Positions 1 to 14,356 of a stretch of DNA of 64,000 nt are shown one piece after another. The stretch is taken from the NCBI RefSeq assembly GCF_026210795.1, contig NC_089441.1, forward strand, positions 1,798,001 to 1,862,000. Direction: 5' to 3'. Source of the stretch: Rhizophagus irregularis (taxonomy: Eukaryota > Glomeromycota > Glomeromycetes > Glomerales > Glomeraceae). A program made the position numbers and the translations under genes. The notes below the pieces were generated by a model, which worked only from the letters and a program-made list of their open reading frames with translations, made no database searches and was not told the origin of the DNA. Numbering within the stretch: position 1 is the first letter of the stretch; the number at the start of each line of letters is the position of its first letter.

Positions 1-1381
1 TCCAACGCTGAAAATTTTTTTTCAACTTCCGCGCTCATGATTCTCTCAATTATACGAAAAAGAATTCGATTTAATTTTTTAGTAACAATTTATAGTTTGT
101 GATCATATAGGAGCAGATGTTTATAATAATTGAGCCAAGATAAAAAAAATTTTTCATTTAGAGCCGATAGGGAACAATGTAACTGATGGATTAGTGTGGA
201 TATATAGAATATTTGAAAAAAAATATTGTGAAATATTTCAGGTTGAAAAAAACATTGCCAATTTGTTAAAGATCATGATAAACTTTAATACATTTTATAT
301 GTTTTTATTTTATATTGTTAATTATCCGACAAAGTAACAGTCTAAAAATAAGAAAACTTGGGAAAAATCGGTATAATAGCCATTAAGGTGGTGACAATAT
401 ATAGCATTCTCTTCTCTTCTCTTCTTTTTTTTTTGTCTTCATTTATTAAACATCATCTGACCCAAATTAGATTAGTCAAGATAATTTGCACTTGTAAAAA
501 CAAATACATATAATAAAATGACCTATCTAGAACCTAATTAAAAATGTTCATCTATTTTCTGTCCTCTCCACTATTAACGCGCTTCCTATTTTTATTATCT
601 ACTTGATCTTTATGAAGTCTTGAAGAAAAAACCGCGTTCAAAGCGTTGAATTCGTCAAGAAACATTTTTTAAAATAAGTTTCTACTGTTTGCTTCTTTCT
701 ATTCTTTTCTGGTTAATCTCCGCTCAGACAATTGTTCATCTGTAGCTTCGTACTTATCCTCCATCACTAAATTTTTATCTTTACATTTCTTTTCAAGCTT
801 ACCTTTTACTTTCTAAATTAAAACGTCTACCATTTTACATTTTCTTTAATTCTTCTAGTTTTGACGACGCTGCAAACCATCTAAATGAAATAATTTGCTT
901 TATCTCACGTAACCACGTTTTATTTAATCTTTCCACTTTTCCGCGAACCAAATTCTCAAATGAATCTCTGCTATTACTGTTTGATATTTGTGTTCTAGTA
1001 CATTTTTAGGAGTGCTCATTATAAATATTTAGAAGTTTTCTGCACTTCGGTAATCTTTTTCTCTGAAGCACGTGATCTCTTTTTTCTTTTGTTAATTTTA
1101 ATCATTCTTTTTTTTTCGGGCTCATATAATGATTATTGTATTATTCTATCTGGTTAGTTTAATTCAGGAATTAGTGTTCGAATTCCCCTAGCGTTTCATT
1201 CAGATATGAAAAATAAAATTCTTTCCATTATTTTCCTATAAATAAACATACAGCGCATAATCTTAAACATGTTATTTCCGTGTAACAGACCACGCGTAAT
1301 CTTAATTCAGACTTCTTTTTCTCAATATATTTAAACACTTTCTCAAAAAAATAACAAAATACAATCAAAATTTTTAAAACA
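1..1381. other. AT-rich non-coding DNA, nothing recognised
   Basis: No frame of useful length and no recognisable protein similarity on either strand. A short CTTCT-rich run lies near 410-430. The last 100 bases are the upstream region of the decayed BTB gene that follows. Confidence 0.5.
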
Positions 1382-2793
1382 ATGTCTTCTACATTCTATT
1401 CAGATTTATCAAATAACTTTGGTCGTCTTCTTAATAATGAGATTGAATATAATGTCATTATTCAAGTAGGAGGATATAAAGAATTCCAATCATCCTTCGT
1501 AGTCGTTCTTCATATTTTCAAAAATTATTTTCTTCTAGTCGAATTAAAGAATTTAAAGACGAAAATGACATATTCACATTCAAATTTCCAGAAATTAATA
1601 AAATGTTTTCGAAATGATTCTTATGTAAGTTGCAGCATCGTAAAATTAAAAAAAAAAAAGTAAAATAAAAAGTTTATAAGTCCTAATTTAATATATATTT
1701 TTATTTTTTTTTATAGTTACATTTATACTGGAAGTATCGATTTGACTCATAAAGGAGGAGACGGAATATTTTATATTTTATATGCCTCTTCAAAATTTTC
1801 TTTGGATGCAATTACAAAATTTATCGAAAAAATATCTTATTGAAAATCATTCAAAATATTTAAGAAAATATCCCGTAGAAATTCTTCAAATTATTTTAAA
1901 TACAAAGTATACTTTTAATAATTTACAAGAATTGTGTTTAGATACAATTTGATTTCACGCTAATAATTTCGACAAAACTTCCCAATCCTTTATTGGAAAT
2001 TATTCTAAAACGAGATGATCTTAACTTGGTTGAAATTGAAATTTGGGAAAATTTAATTAAATGGGGTGTTGCACAAATTCCAAAACAATTAAGTAATGAT
2101 CCTAATGATTGGATTAAAGAAGATTTTACTGAATTAGAAAGAAAAATTTATAATCTTATTCCTTTAATCAGATTTTATCAAATTTCTTCTAAAGAACTTT
2201 TCAAAAAAATAAAACCTTTTGAAGAAATTTTACCTAAAGAAATAAAACAAGACATTCTTCAATTTCATATGGTACCATGACATACAACTATGCTTAAATC
2301 ATTGCCAAGAGTTTCAAAGAGTACTAATTTTAATTCAAAAATACTTAGTAAAGAACAATTTGTTATTATTGCAAATTTGATAGATAAAAAGGATGATGAA
2401 TCAGCATATATTATTAATATTCCATATAATTTTAAACTGGATTATCGATTAAAATGCGATGCAGCAACTGGTCTAATATTTTTCAAACAATATAAACGTA
2501 ATAATAATAGTCCTTTTGTAATATTATTTAATTTTCGTGATAAGAATAGTAAAGAACATTGTATAGGAGGTTATTTTCATAATAATGGGGACAAGAATGG
2601 AAAGCATTTTACATTTAGAATTGGTGGGATGAATATTGTAAATTTTGTAATCGATGAGATTGGTGTGGATTTTTGCGGTGTACGCAATTCAGAAGGGGAA
2701 GTATCACTTGAAATATTCCGCGTTAAAAAAGCAACTATTACTAATACGTTAAAATCCAAAGATGAGGTATCCCTTATTCACAAAGACCAATAA
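1382..2793 (+). pseudogene. Decayed BTB-BACK-TLDc gene
   Basis: Three parts of one gene are visible in order. A BTB-like start (1382-1640, beginning MSSTFYSDLSNNFGRLLNNE) is followed by an intron with a GTAAGT donor near 1625 and a T-rich TATAG acceptor near 1716. A YIYTG segment and a BACK-like part (1993-2280, RDDLNLVEIEIWENLIKWG) come next, then a TLDc part (2290-2793, YNFKLDYR, GGYF). The BTB part leaves frame before the intron, several stops lie at 1840-1990, and a TGA at 2278 separates BACK from TLDc. The paralogue at 42580-44048 reads through all these positions, so this copy is inactivated. In the family, BTB domains usually recruit cullin-3 and TLDc is a C-terminal globular domain; the targets are unknown. 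Confidence 0.8.
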
Positions 2794-3311
2794 GATTTTG
2801 GTGAGAAATGAACTATCACAAAAAGCTGATAAAGAATTAGGTGCTGAAATAGTTATTATTTCGAATGGTTAAATAATTATTGAATTTATTTATATATAAA
2901 TTTTTTTTTTTTTAATTATTAAAATAAATTTATTTAAAAAAATTCAAAATATTTTAAACTATTTTTTTTTATAATGTTTGCGATAAATTTTTTTTGTATA
3001 AAATTCCGTGAAAACTCGTTATTAATAACATCGAATTTATTTATAATTAGAAAACCCGTTATGAGTCCGGAGCAAAAAAAGATAAAATTAAATTTTCCAA
3101 CCACGTGAGTGAAACAGAGTAGTGTCTGTTACTTAAAATTTTTCATAATGCGTAGAAATATATTGTCATTTTTGTCACCAAATATTACTTTTGCAAATAA
3201 AACATTCGAAACAAAAAGGTTTTATTAATTTTTCAAATTGATGAATTAAAAAAGATTAAACGAAAATAATAAAAATCTTAATAAATAAATAAAAAACCAG
3301 GCGAAGAATAT
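2794..3311. other. Intergenic AT-rich DNA
   Basis: A convergent gap between the BTB pseudogene and the dehydrogenase gene. It contains poly-A/T runs and one CACGTG near 3103. No gene is seen. Confidence 0.5.
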
Positions 3312-4721
3312 TTATTTATTTCCAATTACTTCGCCAAATTTCGATAATTCGAAATCATTCATTAAAGGGTTAGGTAAGGCAAATTTTGATTTATCAACAA
3401 AACTAGATGAACCATTTAATATAGTGATAATTTCGCCTACAAATAATAATCAATCAATCAATTAATTATAACAAATACAAATATTAAAATTTAAAGCCTA
3501 AACCGATTTAAAAATAATCATTTACCATTATAAGATGGATTGGTAAAAAATTTAAAGAATCCATCAACTACTTCATTTAGATCTACCCACTGATCATCAG
3601 GGATTGTATGAGCTATATCTTTCATCAGAGGAGTATCTAAATAAAATAATGTTTAAAATAAATAAAATAAAAGAAAAAGAAAACTAAAAGACAAACATTC
3701 CTTAAAGATTTACTTACTTACTGCTCCCGGAGCAACGACATTAACGCGAATATTTTGCACAGCTGAAGTTTCTGCAATGGAAATTGATAAACCGATTACA
3801 CCAAATTTGGTTGCGGTATAGTATGGAACAAAGGGAGAAGTATAGAGGCCACTAATTGATGAAGTATTAACAATTACTCCGCCGTCTTTTCCATTCTGCT
3901 TTAAAAATTTAATTCCAAGTTTTGTTCCGTTAAGTACACCTTTTAAATTTACGTCGATCAGTTTTAATGCATGTGGGGCTAAAAAAAAAGGAAAAAATCA
4001 ATTAATCAATTTCATTATATAAATATTTGAAATAATCATCACGTACGTTCTTCAGAGTCATCAAACATGCAATTTCCTTCTGTGAATAAACCAGCATTGT
4101 TTACAACAATCTAAAAATAAAATTATTATTTAATAAATTAATCATATCTGATATTGAAATAAATAAATAAGTGAAAATTATTCACATCAATATGACCGAA
4201 AGTTTGTATAGTTTTCTTGAACGCAGCCAAATATTCATTCCAATTAGATACATCGACATGTTCATAAATAGCGACTTGATCCGTTTTCCTATTTGATTAG
4301 CGAATTTGTATTAGATGATGTTTCGTCATTCATATTTAGTATCACAAACATTACCCAGAATTAAGTTCTTCTGCAAACTTTTTTCCGAGATCATCTTGAA
4401 CATCAGCGATAGTGACTTTTGCACTTTTTTTTTAAAAAAAAAGAAAAATTAGTTATTTAAAAAATAAAAAATTTATGAAAAATTTACATTATAATTTGCT
4501 TACCCTTCTTTAACTAACCGAGCTACTACAGCTCTTCCAATTCCGGAAGCTGCGCCTAAATTTTTTTTTTTTTCAAAAAATAAATAAATAAATAAAATAA
4601 ATAAATAAATATTATTAATTTAATTTAATTTAAAAACGAAATTTATTTTAATTTACGTATTTAAATTTTTAAATTTACCAGATACGAATGCAACTTTTCC
4701 TTCAACCGAAGTAAAAGACAT
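3312..4721 (-). CDS. Short-chain dehydrogenase/reductase (classical SDR), eight exons
   Basis: Assembled from the minus strand as exons 4679-4721, 4504-4555, 4355-4423, 4186-4288, 4047-4110, 3718-3978, 3526-3636 and 3312-3436. They give 828 nt, or 275 residues, close to the usual SDR size. The Rossmann motif is visible near residues 14-20 (SGAASGIG), with NNAG at about 93, a catalytic serine region (VNTSSISG), the Tyr-x3-Lys motif as YTATK, and a PGAVNTP loop after beta-6. All introns are GT-AG and 40-110 nt long. Exon 6 ends at the second of two overlapping GTAAGT donors; only that choice keeps PGAVNTP in frame. The family uses NAD(P)(H) to oxidise or reduce alcohols and ketones; the substrate cannot be inferred. 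No signal peptide or membrane segment is seen, so it is probably cytosolic. No disabling change was found. Confidence 0.88.
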
Positions 4722-5090
4722 TATTAAATTAAAAAAAAAAAAAATTTTTTCGATATTTATGTATAATTATGAAATTCTGTACAACTCCCAAATCAGGAAA
4801 TTCCGTAACGTGTTTCGTTACATATTACGCAAACCAAAACTTTAATAAAGTGTGTCATATTAAACCGTAATTTGAATGAATATTAATTAATACAGGCATT
4901 TGGTTTCTAGAACAAATAAGTTTTTTTTTATCTGACAAATATTAGAAAAGCTCTCCGAGATTGCCATATTAATGTTGCTCATTTTATTTTATAGCTTTAC
5001 CAAAATTAGAAAGAACCATTAATTTACATTCAATTGTACAACACTTAGTACCACAAAATAAATCATGTTTGAGAGGTACCAACGATCACT

Positions 5091-5721
5091 GACGTTCACA
5101 ATCCTGGCAAATCATAGTGCCAAAAATTCAAAATCCGGACACTCATTATTCCGACACTTGATTTACACCACTGGTGCTCAACACAGTATGTGATTTCACA
5201 ACTAATTAAAATTGCTCAGCACCCTTGAAAATGGTCAGAAAAAAGAATTTGAATAATACTCGTACTAGAAACTTTGTGAAAATAAAAAAAAAAATCAAAA
5301 ACTTATAAAAATGTAAGTATAATAATATAGAATAGAAAGTTAGGGTAACAAATAAAAAAAAAATACATAAATCATTGAACACTGCGGTGTGTAATATAAT
5401 TTTTGTTAACAATCAATATATTATTGATACGTAACAATTTTTTAAAAATATTTCGCAAGAATTTAATGTTTTTATTGTAAATATTAATATTTTTTATTAA
5501 TACATCGTAAAATTAAGTATCATCTAAATTTTTTCATTAATATTTAATAATTTCAATAACACTTTAATATAATATATACTAATTTTTTATTTTTAATAAA
5601 TATAATAAATATACTGATTAATTAAAATTTTTGCTTTCATGAGGATATTTAGTGCCGAGATAGTGAATGTCGAGATTTTGAAATTTCAGGTTTCCCGATT
5701 TGTCAGGATCGTGAACGTCGA
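5091..5721. mobile_element. Small TIR element (MITE-like)
   Basis: An imperfect inverted repeat of about 75 bp frames this segment. The left arm begins GACGTTCACAATCCTGGCAA at 5091. The reverse complement of 5643-5720 begins GACGTTCACGATCCTGACAA and the similarity continues inward. The interior is AT-rich with no transposase. Exact ends and target duplication could not be fixed. Confidence 0.6.
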
Positions 5722-7799
5722 GTTTTCGTCGAAATTTCGTAGTAAATCCAGTATACTAATGTTGATATAGAATCTAATTGAGATAATTTCTTCAAATGGA
5801 ACCAGATTAAAATTAAAAACTATTATTATTAAGTCATTAAACATTACATTATGTACAAATAGACCGGAATTATCTGTCTAGCTGCTTAAACATTTTTTAC
5901 TGATTTTGGCATTTTGCTCATTCCAGTACCATTACCGAGTCGATAGAGGAGCTAGTTCGTTGATGTTTTTGCAAAAAAGTACGTTTTACCTATTATAAAT
6001 GAATTTTCTAATTTGAAGAATTGTAACTAAAAGGTTTATCTGCGTATAAATTTTTAAAAGCTCTTTATTAAATAAAATGAGTACTAAATTTCAATAATAA
6101 TATAGGTGCCGTCCAAAATCACGACACCGACAGGTCAAAATTTTATAGTACGACTTTCGGGCAGCATTAAAGCTTAATGTGGGCCAATTTTTCTGGATTT
6201 TGAGTTTTGTACCATACCCAATTTCATTATTTTCATATTCCTAATTCCAATTTAAATTAAAATATGATGTGGATACAATAAATTAAATTAACTTCAAAAA
6301 TAATTACCTAAAATCTGATTGTTAGTATAAAACTTACTAACTATGGGACTGGGATGAATCCTTTACTGCTTTTGACTCCTTTTTTTATGTAAAGGTTATG
6401 AAATTTTCAGATTTAGAACTATTGTTATTTGAATGATTTGTTTAATATCATTAAAGTGTTTGGACGGACATGATTCTAGATTCTGGAATATATATTATAA
6501 TCATCTCTTAATTAGTAAACATAAGTAACGCAATTTATGTTCTACATTTCTGCTAATAAATAACTTGATCGAAATATTGGTGGCTGAAGACGATAAACGT
6601 CATCGATTACCAAATTTATCTTCATTAGTTTTATTTATTATTACAAAGACAATTATTCAGGAAATATAATACTCGGATAAAGCTTGGCAGTCACAAATAT
6701 TGCGTCATAAATGTGTGTTTGTTCATCATACTCAACATGTGTTTATTTTTTATTAGCGCATCTTAAACTCTTATTATACAATAATAGATAAATTGATCAA
6801 GCGCTACTATATTGTTCTGGAATTATCAAAAAAAGGAAAGTTCTAGTGGTAAATCAACGCACCAATCATATAATAAACGAACCAAGTATTTATTTTATGC
6901 ATTGTGGTTTTTTTTTTTTCGCTCACTAAATATTTGTTTATAAAAGCCCGTTATTTGGCGACATATATAATTATAAGCGTTAAATTTATTTTGATTTTAA
7001 CATATGGTCTTATGATTTGGCACAGCATTGAATATGTATACAAGTAAATGATAGTAATGATGTGTATGGCTTGGTAGTATGGCTTATTTTTCATGTGATT
7101 GTTTTTAGTAGAAAATTTACACAGCCCAACATTTTTCCAAGATTCTTTTCTTTTGTCCATTAAATAAACATTTTGTTGGAAAAAAGCCTTTTTAATATTA
7201 CCAACCACATTTAATTTTTTTATAAATACATACCTGTTACTCAAATCCTTCATTATATTTTACCAAATAATTACTAGATAAAATGGAAAAAAATAATGTT
7301 AATAAATAAATATTATTTTATAACTTTATATTTATCAAAACTTTCTCACTTTTATAATTTTTGATTATGTTAAAATACAAAGTTAATATTATTATATATT
7401 TATAATATCAATACTATTATCTACTTGATATTATGTATTATACATTAAAAACCTATGTATAGTAATACCATTAAACTTAAAATTACTGAAAAGAATGTAC
7501 ACTACACATAACCACTAGAGACAATCATTTATTCAGTATAACTCTTATATCAGAGATATTTTATTATATAATGAAAAAATAAAAATTTTCCTTTTTAATG
7601 CATTGTACCCTTCAACTATCAACAAACCTTTTAGTGTTTCATTCAATTACAATCAATTTATAACTAAATTCTGCAAATTTAAGTATAGTATTTACCAGCT
7701 AGAATTTTCAATCACTTCCATAAATATAATTGTATTCTATTATTTCTGGAATAACTATCTATTGGAAAATACCATTTTGAGGCAAAAAAATTAAATTGA
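5722..7799. other. AT-rich non-coding DNA, nothing recognised
   Basis: No supported gene. A patch at about 6105-6170 (GTGCCGTCCAAAATCACGAC) looks like relic repeat sequence. Short open frames here have no family features. Confidence 0.45.
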
Positions 7800-9990
7800 T
7801 AGTTGAAGGACATCCAATCATTAAACATGGAAATTCACATACAACTTTAAGATGGTTGGTGAAGGATACTGTGCAAATCATTTAGATCCTGACTATGGTA
7901 ATAAGTTTATAAGACTTCTAATCTAAGGAACAAAAAATACCTTGTGATTTAGAATTAAAAGGGAAGGCAGAATAATTGAGACTCGAAATACTCAATATGA
8001 TATTTAAGTATCTCAACTCACACCCTTTTTAGATAAAACTAACATTGGCTATTTATAAGAGAAAATTCCATAAAATACTATATATCTGACAATGATACAG
8101 AATTATGTGATGATATTTTAGATATATTAATATTGATGATCTTAGTTGGAAGGATCCAATAGCTAGCCAAAGGTGCTTGAAGAAAGTTTGTGGTTAATTA
8201 TTAAACCAAAGTATTTTATAAAACTATCAATACTGAGAAACAATAAATACTTTGTGATTGGAAATAGAAGAATCCAAAAAATGATAAATGCACATTTTAT
8301 TTTGAACAAGTCCATTGGTTGAAAGATTATAAGATGATACCAGATAGATATAAAAGTCATTGCTTTAAATGCTGCTGCTCGGATTCCTATAAAATTGCTG
8401 AATATGATGCGCTTACTAGAAAAGCATCCATACTTTGTATTGTAACAGGCCTTATGTATCAAGTGCATGAAAGATCACTTTCTTCAATCATATTTGAAGT
8501 GCATCATGTTGGTTTTCAATAAACCCATATCAGGATTTCCTTTAAACAGCAAAAATTATTAGTTTAGTATATATATTACCTTACATATACAATATATGAA
8601 TGTACGATCAACAAATGACTTCCATGGTTATTTCACTTTCCTTTTTAATTTTCAATGTTTCAATTATTATTATATATTTGAAAATACTCAATACAACTAT
8701 ATTCAATGTAATCCAATATTTTAACTCACATTCTTTTAGACAAAAGTCAAGACAGTAGGAAACTCTGGAATTACCACCTGATTTAGATGTGACTTGATTC
8801 TGTAGAAATACGGGTCATATGTTTAAAGAAATATCTTGAGAATATATGGGGATCATAGTAGAAAATTGCAACATTAAAGTATTACCAATATTATATTCAC
8901 GCATATCATCAAACAAAGAGGAACAATTACAGCAGAACTAATAGAAATACCAAATTTGATAGATGAGCAAGGAAATTTCAAATGAAGTTCGCACCAATAT
9001 ATTTTGGCCTATTGTATAAAAAGGATTGAAAGAATCCTATTTGACCATTATAAGTTTAAAGAATGTGTTTAGTTGAATGATGTATCATATTCAACCAAAG
9101 CAAAGGAATATGGAACTTTGACCTTTATAGATGAAAATTTTATAGAATGTTTATTTTATTATTTAATGTAGATAGATAAGATTCTATTCATTTAATTAAT
9201 TATTTATTTGAAAATTTTATCCATACAAATAACGAGAGGATAAAAGCATATTATAGTATTGTTATTCATAGAAAAATCATTATTAAAATATAGAGTCTCA
9301 AAACATTTAATATAACTATATCCAAGGTAACCTGAAAGTTTAGTGAATATGGAACCTTAGCCTTTATAGATAGTACCTAGTACTCCCTCTTATTACTCTG
9401 AACTTTATACCAGTAAATATAAAATAATATCTTATATTTAATTTTATCTAATGATATGTATTTACTGTAATTAGAATGTTAGGAAGATGAAACCAGATAG
9501 ACGAACTTCCATGAGTTCACAGAATATTTATTTTATTATTTAAACTAATATAGATAGATGACTTAAATTATAGATTTCATTTATTTAGTTTATATTATTT
9601 ATTTAAAATTTTTTCCATATAATAAGGAAATAATAAGAGAATGTTTTCATGGTAAAATGAACATTAATCAATTTTAGCTATAGAATCCAAAAACTAAATA
9701 TTGTAATATTGACAATTCATAGAAAAACATTGTGAAAATACTTAGACTCAAGATACTCAATATAACTATATCTAATACCTCAACTCACATCCTTTTTAAA
9801 CAAAAGTAGACAGCAGTACATAACAAAGTCAAAGATCTATAGATGAAAATTCACAAAATATTTATTTTATCAATATAGATACTAGGTGGCTTAGAATATA
9901 GATTTTATTTATACATTTAATTATATATCTATTTGAAATTTTTATCTATTTCGTTAAAGGTTATGGAGAACTGAATTTAGCAATGCCATC
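7800..9990. repeat. Degenerate reiterated segments of unknown origin
   Basis: Related segments recur at irregular spacing. Variants of ACTCAATATAACTATATCTA occur near 7988, 8688, 9300 and 9754, each followed by CTCACA-T-CTTTTTAGA-like sequence. Variants of a block with ATTTATTTTATTATTTAA then TAGATAGAT recur near 9140, 9525 and 9845. The copies are too decayed to give a frame. They may be exons and introns of a duplicated gene or an old tandem repeat. I do not recognise the protein. Confidence 0.4.
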
Positions 9991-10224
9991 CATTGGTTTG
10001 GACATTATACTAGTGATTGGCGCCTACTGGTGTGTGTGATATCATAGAACTTACAACAAGTGTAAGAATATGTGTACACTATCAACTCAAAAGTGATGAT
10101 ACAATTAGTACTACTATAGTATTGCATCACAATCCTGATGGAAAATGCACGCAGATGTCTGTTGTATTTACCAATCTTCTCTCAATCAGAAATAAGCAAG
10201 TATTGTGCAGCCCAAAATGTAGGT

Positions 10225-10570
10225 GAAATGACCATGCATTCAGCCCTGCATATAACACCTACACGTGAGAGTTTTCTTACACATGTCTATGTGAATAATT
10301 GATGGGAAGATATTTTTATGATGAAATGACAATTCTAGTTACAGAATTCACAAATAATAGAAAGTATTATAAGTGGATTTCATTTTTATTGTGAAATTTG
10401 AAATTGGATATCTCAAATTTGTGGAGCAACATTTTATGAGGCTGTTCGTACTATAAATGGAATTCTTTATAACACTTTTGAAGAATCAGTACAACAGCTT
10501 GGATTATTAGATTAAAAGAATAATGAGTTTGATAAATGTCTTGAAGAAGCTGCTACTGAGTAACTTTTAT
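10225..10570 (+). pseudogene. Helitron-type helicase relic (short fragment)
   Basis: The frame at about 10425-10560 reads TFYEAVRTINGILYNTFEES followed by VQQLGLLD, a stop, then NEFDKCLEEA. This resembles the segment of fungal Helitron Rep-helicase proteins where an RT-x-NG-x-x-Y-x-TF-x-EA stretch precedes an acidic D/E-W-x-x-CL motif. The upstream part (about 10225-10320) is shifted and carries stops. Too short and broken to do anything; the assignment rests on one motif. Confidence 0.45.
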
Positions 10571-10679
10571 AATCATAAAATTCCACCACCAAATGTTGTA
10601 ATTTTAAAGCCTAAAACATTCCAAATTATAATTTAATTATTTATAATGTATGAATATATTTTTACATGAAAATGAAACT

Positions 10680-13541
10680 TAAAAAAGAAGTTGAAGATAA
10701 AAGAGCAGATGGAGAAGAGGAGAAAAGCAGTGATTCAGATAATAATTATCACCACCCCCTCCCCATCAAATACCTGGTCATTTGGTAGGGACAAAATGGA
10801 TAATCATAATGATTATAGCATGATAATATTTGCAAAATCGAATTAAGAAAGAAACCAATAATTCAGAACTATCTTCTGGAAAAAAATTTTATAAATTTAT
10901 ATGTAAACTGATATAAATGCAAATTTCTCTCAAACTGACACTTTAAAATCACCTCCTCACTATAATTATTATAATCCTAATGTTCCTCCACCAACATATT
11001 ATTATCCACCTATTACCATCCACCTCCACATGATTTTAACAAAATTCCTGATTTAAAAGAACGTGAAATCTTATTAACCTCTCCTGAAAAAATGGATGAT
11101 AAAATTGTAAATTTAAATGAGTCTATCTCGACCAGTTTAAAAGTAAAAGTTATACTTAATAGTATTATTTAAATATTGCTTGTGATGAAGTAATTTTAGA
11201 AGATTAATATTATGGAAGTTGTATAAAATTGTTTTTAAGACAATGGCATACATCTAAAAATATTTGTAGTGTATTAATACAATATTTTCAGATTATGGGA
11301 TATTGCTAGATTAAGAGTTTATTATTACTTAGATAAACTAGTAGAAAAATTTTTGATTATTTAGCTATATTACATTTAAATATTTGTTATGGAAAGTTGC
11401 AATAGGAAATTATTACAAGGGATTCCATTTTTTTATTAAAGACAAAGCTTCAAATACAGATTTGACAGCACCTTCATAATATATTTCACTGTCAAAGATG
11501 AATATGCAAAACACATGCTTAAAAATACATGGTCAATAGAAATCAATAATTTCATCTATCGATTGGCCCTGCTCATTTCAAAGCAACAGATTTTAGCCAA
11601 GAAAAAGGCATAAAAAAAGAAATATCAAGCTAGACATCTTGAAGGCCAATTTTGAAGAACAATGCCAGAATAGTCATAATTGCTCAATGTGAACCTACAT
11701 AAATAAAATACAGATAATATATAAAGATCACATTTATTAGACTTTACACAATAGACTATGGAGGATGGATAAACATAGAATGGATATTAAATATTCCTAA
11801 CCAATTGCAACAATTACAAGATTGATTGACTTATATGATAATTAATCTGCAAAAAGCTTTCTTATCAAAAATTCTAATTCATCATTTTCTTAAGTAATGT
11901 ATAAAAATAAAATGCAAATTAATAATAGTTTATGAAAAATTCGTATGTAATCAAATTTATCTTTCTGACAATTATAATAATTTGACATTAGAACAAATAA
12001 AATATGAAATAGATTGGAATGAATATTTAAGAATAATGATTCTATTAAAAAAATGCATTAATGAGAGTATAGACATGAGAAGAGAGTTTTCATTGGAATA
12101 GGATGATTATTCTTGTTTGCAATAATAAGACATTTTTACTTGAATGTAAGCATAATATATATGACAGAAGTTTATACCAATGAATTTCATTACTAGTCAT
12201 AAGGAAAAATTAGGCAACATAAGACTTATTATTAGCTATCTTAATTAACTTAAAATTATACCTAACCTTCATATGATATGAAGATATAGTGAAAGACTTA
12301 CAAGACTGATACTAGGTAAAAAAAAAGGATAAAGGAAGTAAAAAGCAGGGTTGTATGTGTAAGAAAACTCTGCATTTATATTTGAGATGTAGTAAATGTA
12401 AATAAGCAAGGTGATGGTGCTGCATACAGAGTTTTTTGTTCAGAATTTTTGGCTCAATATCAAAGTAATGGATGTTTATATTATAATTCAAAATGGAAAT
12501 ATACTATAGCTCTACTTTCTAGCAAATAAAAGCTCCTAGTCCTTCTGGAATTATATATGGCTGCTATACCTTTAAATAATAAGTCTTGTTAATGATATAT
12601 ACTAATACTTATCTCACATTTTTAACAATACCTAAAAAGGGGAAAAAAGCATCACTATTTCTGATATAAAACCACTTAAATAGATTATGGATTGGCATGT
12701 ACATATCCAATCGCTTTACTTGAAACTACAAGGAAAATCTTATCACATTATAAATTATTCAATTTAATAATATTTTATTGTCAAAGAATATCTTTACAAT
12801 TCAACTATAATGAAGGCTGGTCTATTAGGGCAATTTATGTTAGAACCACATTTTATGATATAATAATATAATTTTATAATAATAATTATTATATTTTTGA
12901 ATTCTATACTGATGGATCATTAATAGATTTAGGAACTGAACAATGTAGTATTAGTTGCGCTTTTGCTCAAATTAGTGATTTGTTTGATATCATCAGCAAG
13001 TAGTTAAAACCATTTAATATTATAATAGTAAATAATTGTATTATTTATTCATGCCAAAATATCAAAAAAATTTTCACTGGTCTTGATTATGGATAGCTTT
13101 ACTGTAATTATGCAAAAAAAAAATCCATTTTAATTTTTCCAAAGAAATCTTGACAGTTGGATGAATAATTGCGAAAATCCTTGATGTGAGCTGTCTAATT
13201 CTAACTATGATAAACATGGTATAATGGTATTGAAAGTTTAATATTTGAAAAATCTGGTTTCTGTGTACGAAGAAAAAATATATTAGAAGAAGAAATTTAT
13301 AAATTAATTTTTGATAGATTATAATAGTGTTTAAGGATGCTAATGGCTTGACTCTAGTTGATGACTTTTACCATTAGTCAATAGTTATTTTGCTTGATCA
13401 AAATGGGAAATTTAAATATACTGAATCAAGTTAATTTTAATGCTTTTTTTATCAAATGGATTTGTAGATCATAATTGTTTATTTTCTTATGGTAAAAAAA
13501 ATTCCAACAAAATAAATGAAAATTATGAAAATCTGAAATTT
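10680..13541 (+). mobile_element. Heavily decayed non-LTR retrotransposon (LINE) relic
   Basis: Pieces of a LINE pol gene appear in order on the plus strand with many stops and frame changes. A gag-like or endonuclease-side patch with FKATDFSQEKG lies at about 11575-11610. The RT patch KAPSPSGIIYG lies at about 12528-12560, matching the 'KAPGPSG' signature of RTs of this class. Another patch carries the 'IPKKGK' stretch near 12630, and an RNase H start reads FYTDGSL at about 12899-12919. There is no intact frame. The relic is the target into which the truncated LINE at 13542 inserted, since identical 17-bp sequence lies on both sides of that insertion. Confidence 0.6.
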
Positions 13542-14356
13542 TAAAAAACTCTCTCTCCTTTCTCTCACTTTTCTTAATGGAAATAATATTTCACTCATTT
13601 TAAAATACTCGTATTTAAAAAAGTTGCCCTAAATACTGGTTAGTAAAACACCAACTTGGTTTCCGCTACTTGTCTCTATTGGGTCCAGCGGCACTTATTC
13701 ATATAGTTTGAATGACTTTGGTTATAAGGTTGAAGATTCCAAGCTGGAAGGAAGAAATTTCCATTTCGCTCAGTGGTGAAAGTTCATTTTCTTAATAATA
13801 AGGTGTTGTTCCTGGTGATAGTTTGGTGAAGTTTCCTTCTTTACCTAGGTTTTTACTCCTTCAGGTTGGTTTTCCTAGGATTATGAAATTTTCTTATTTT
13901 TTTGGTGAATTTTTCTTGTCTTTCTTTTTTGCCTTCTACTTTTTGGAGTTTTTCTGGAGGGTAGGGGGGTATCCCAAAATTGATTGACATCAGGTGGTTT
14001 GTAGACAAAATTTTCCAATGGGTTATCCTATGGATAATCCAGATAACTCATTTAGAAATTTTAAGATCCGGATATCCTATAAAATAAGATAGAGTTAATC
14101 TGGATAAATTATCCTAGTATAATCTGGATTATCCTAGGATAATGTATATGATCTTACCCATATTATAAAATACAATTTACAGTTATGCAATATTTATTAT
14201 TTATTCATACTAATAAAAGACATTTACATTATAAACACATTTTCATTAATAAAATAAATTCATTTTTTTATTATAATAATCCGCAAACTTATATTTATTA
14301 TAACAATATACTGTATGTACATGCACTCATTAAGACACTACAAATATTATTGTATA

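Noticed and set aside
7603-10226. Isolated small ORFs in the 7.6-10.2 kb region
   Set aside because: They share no family features, sit in reiterated decayed sequence, and do not join into a longer frame.
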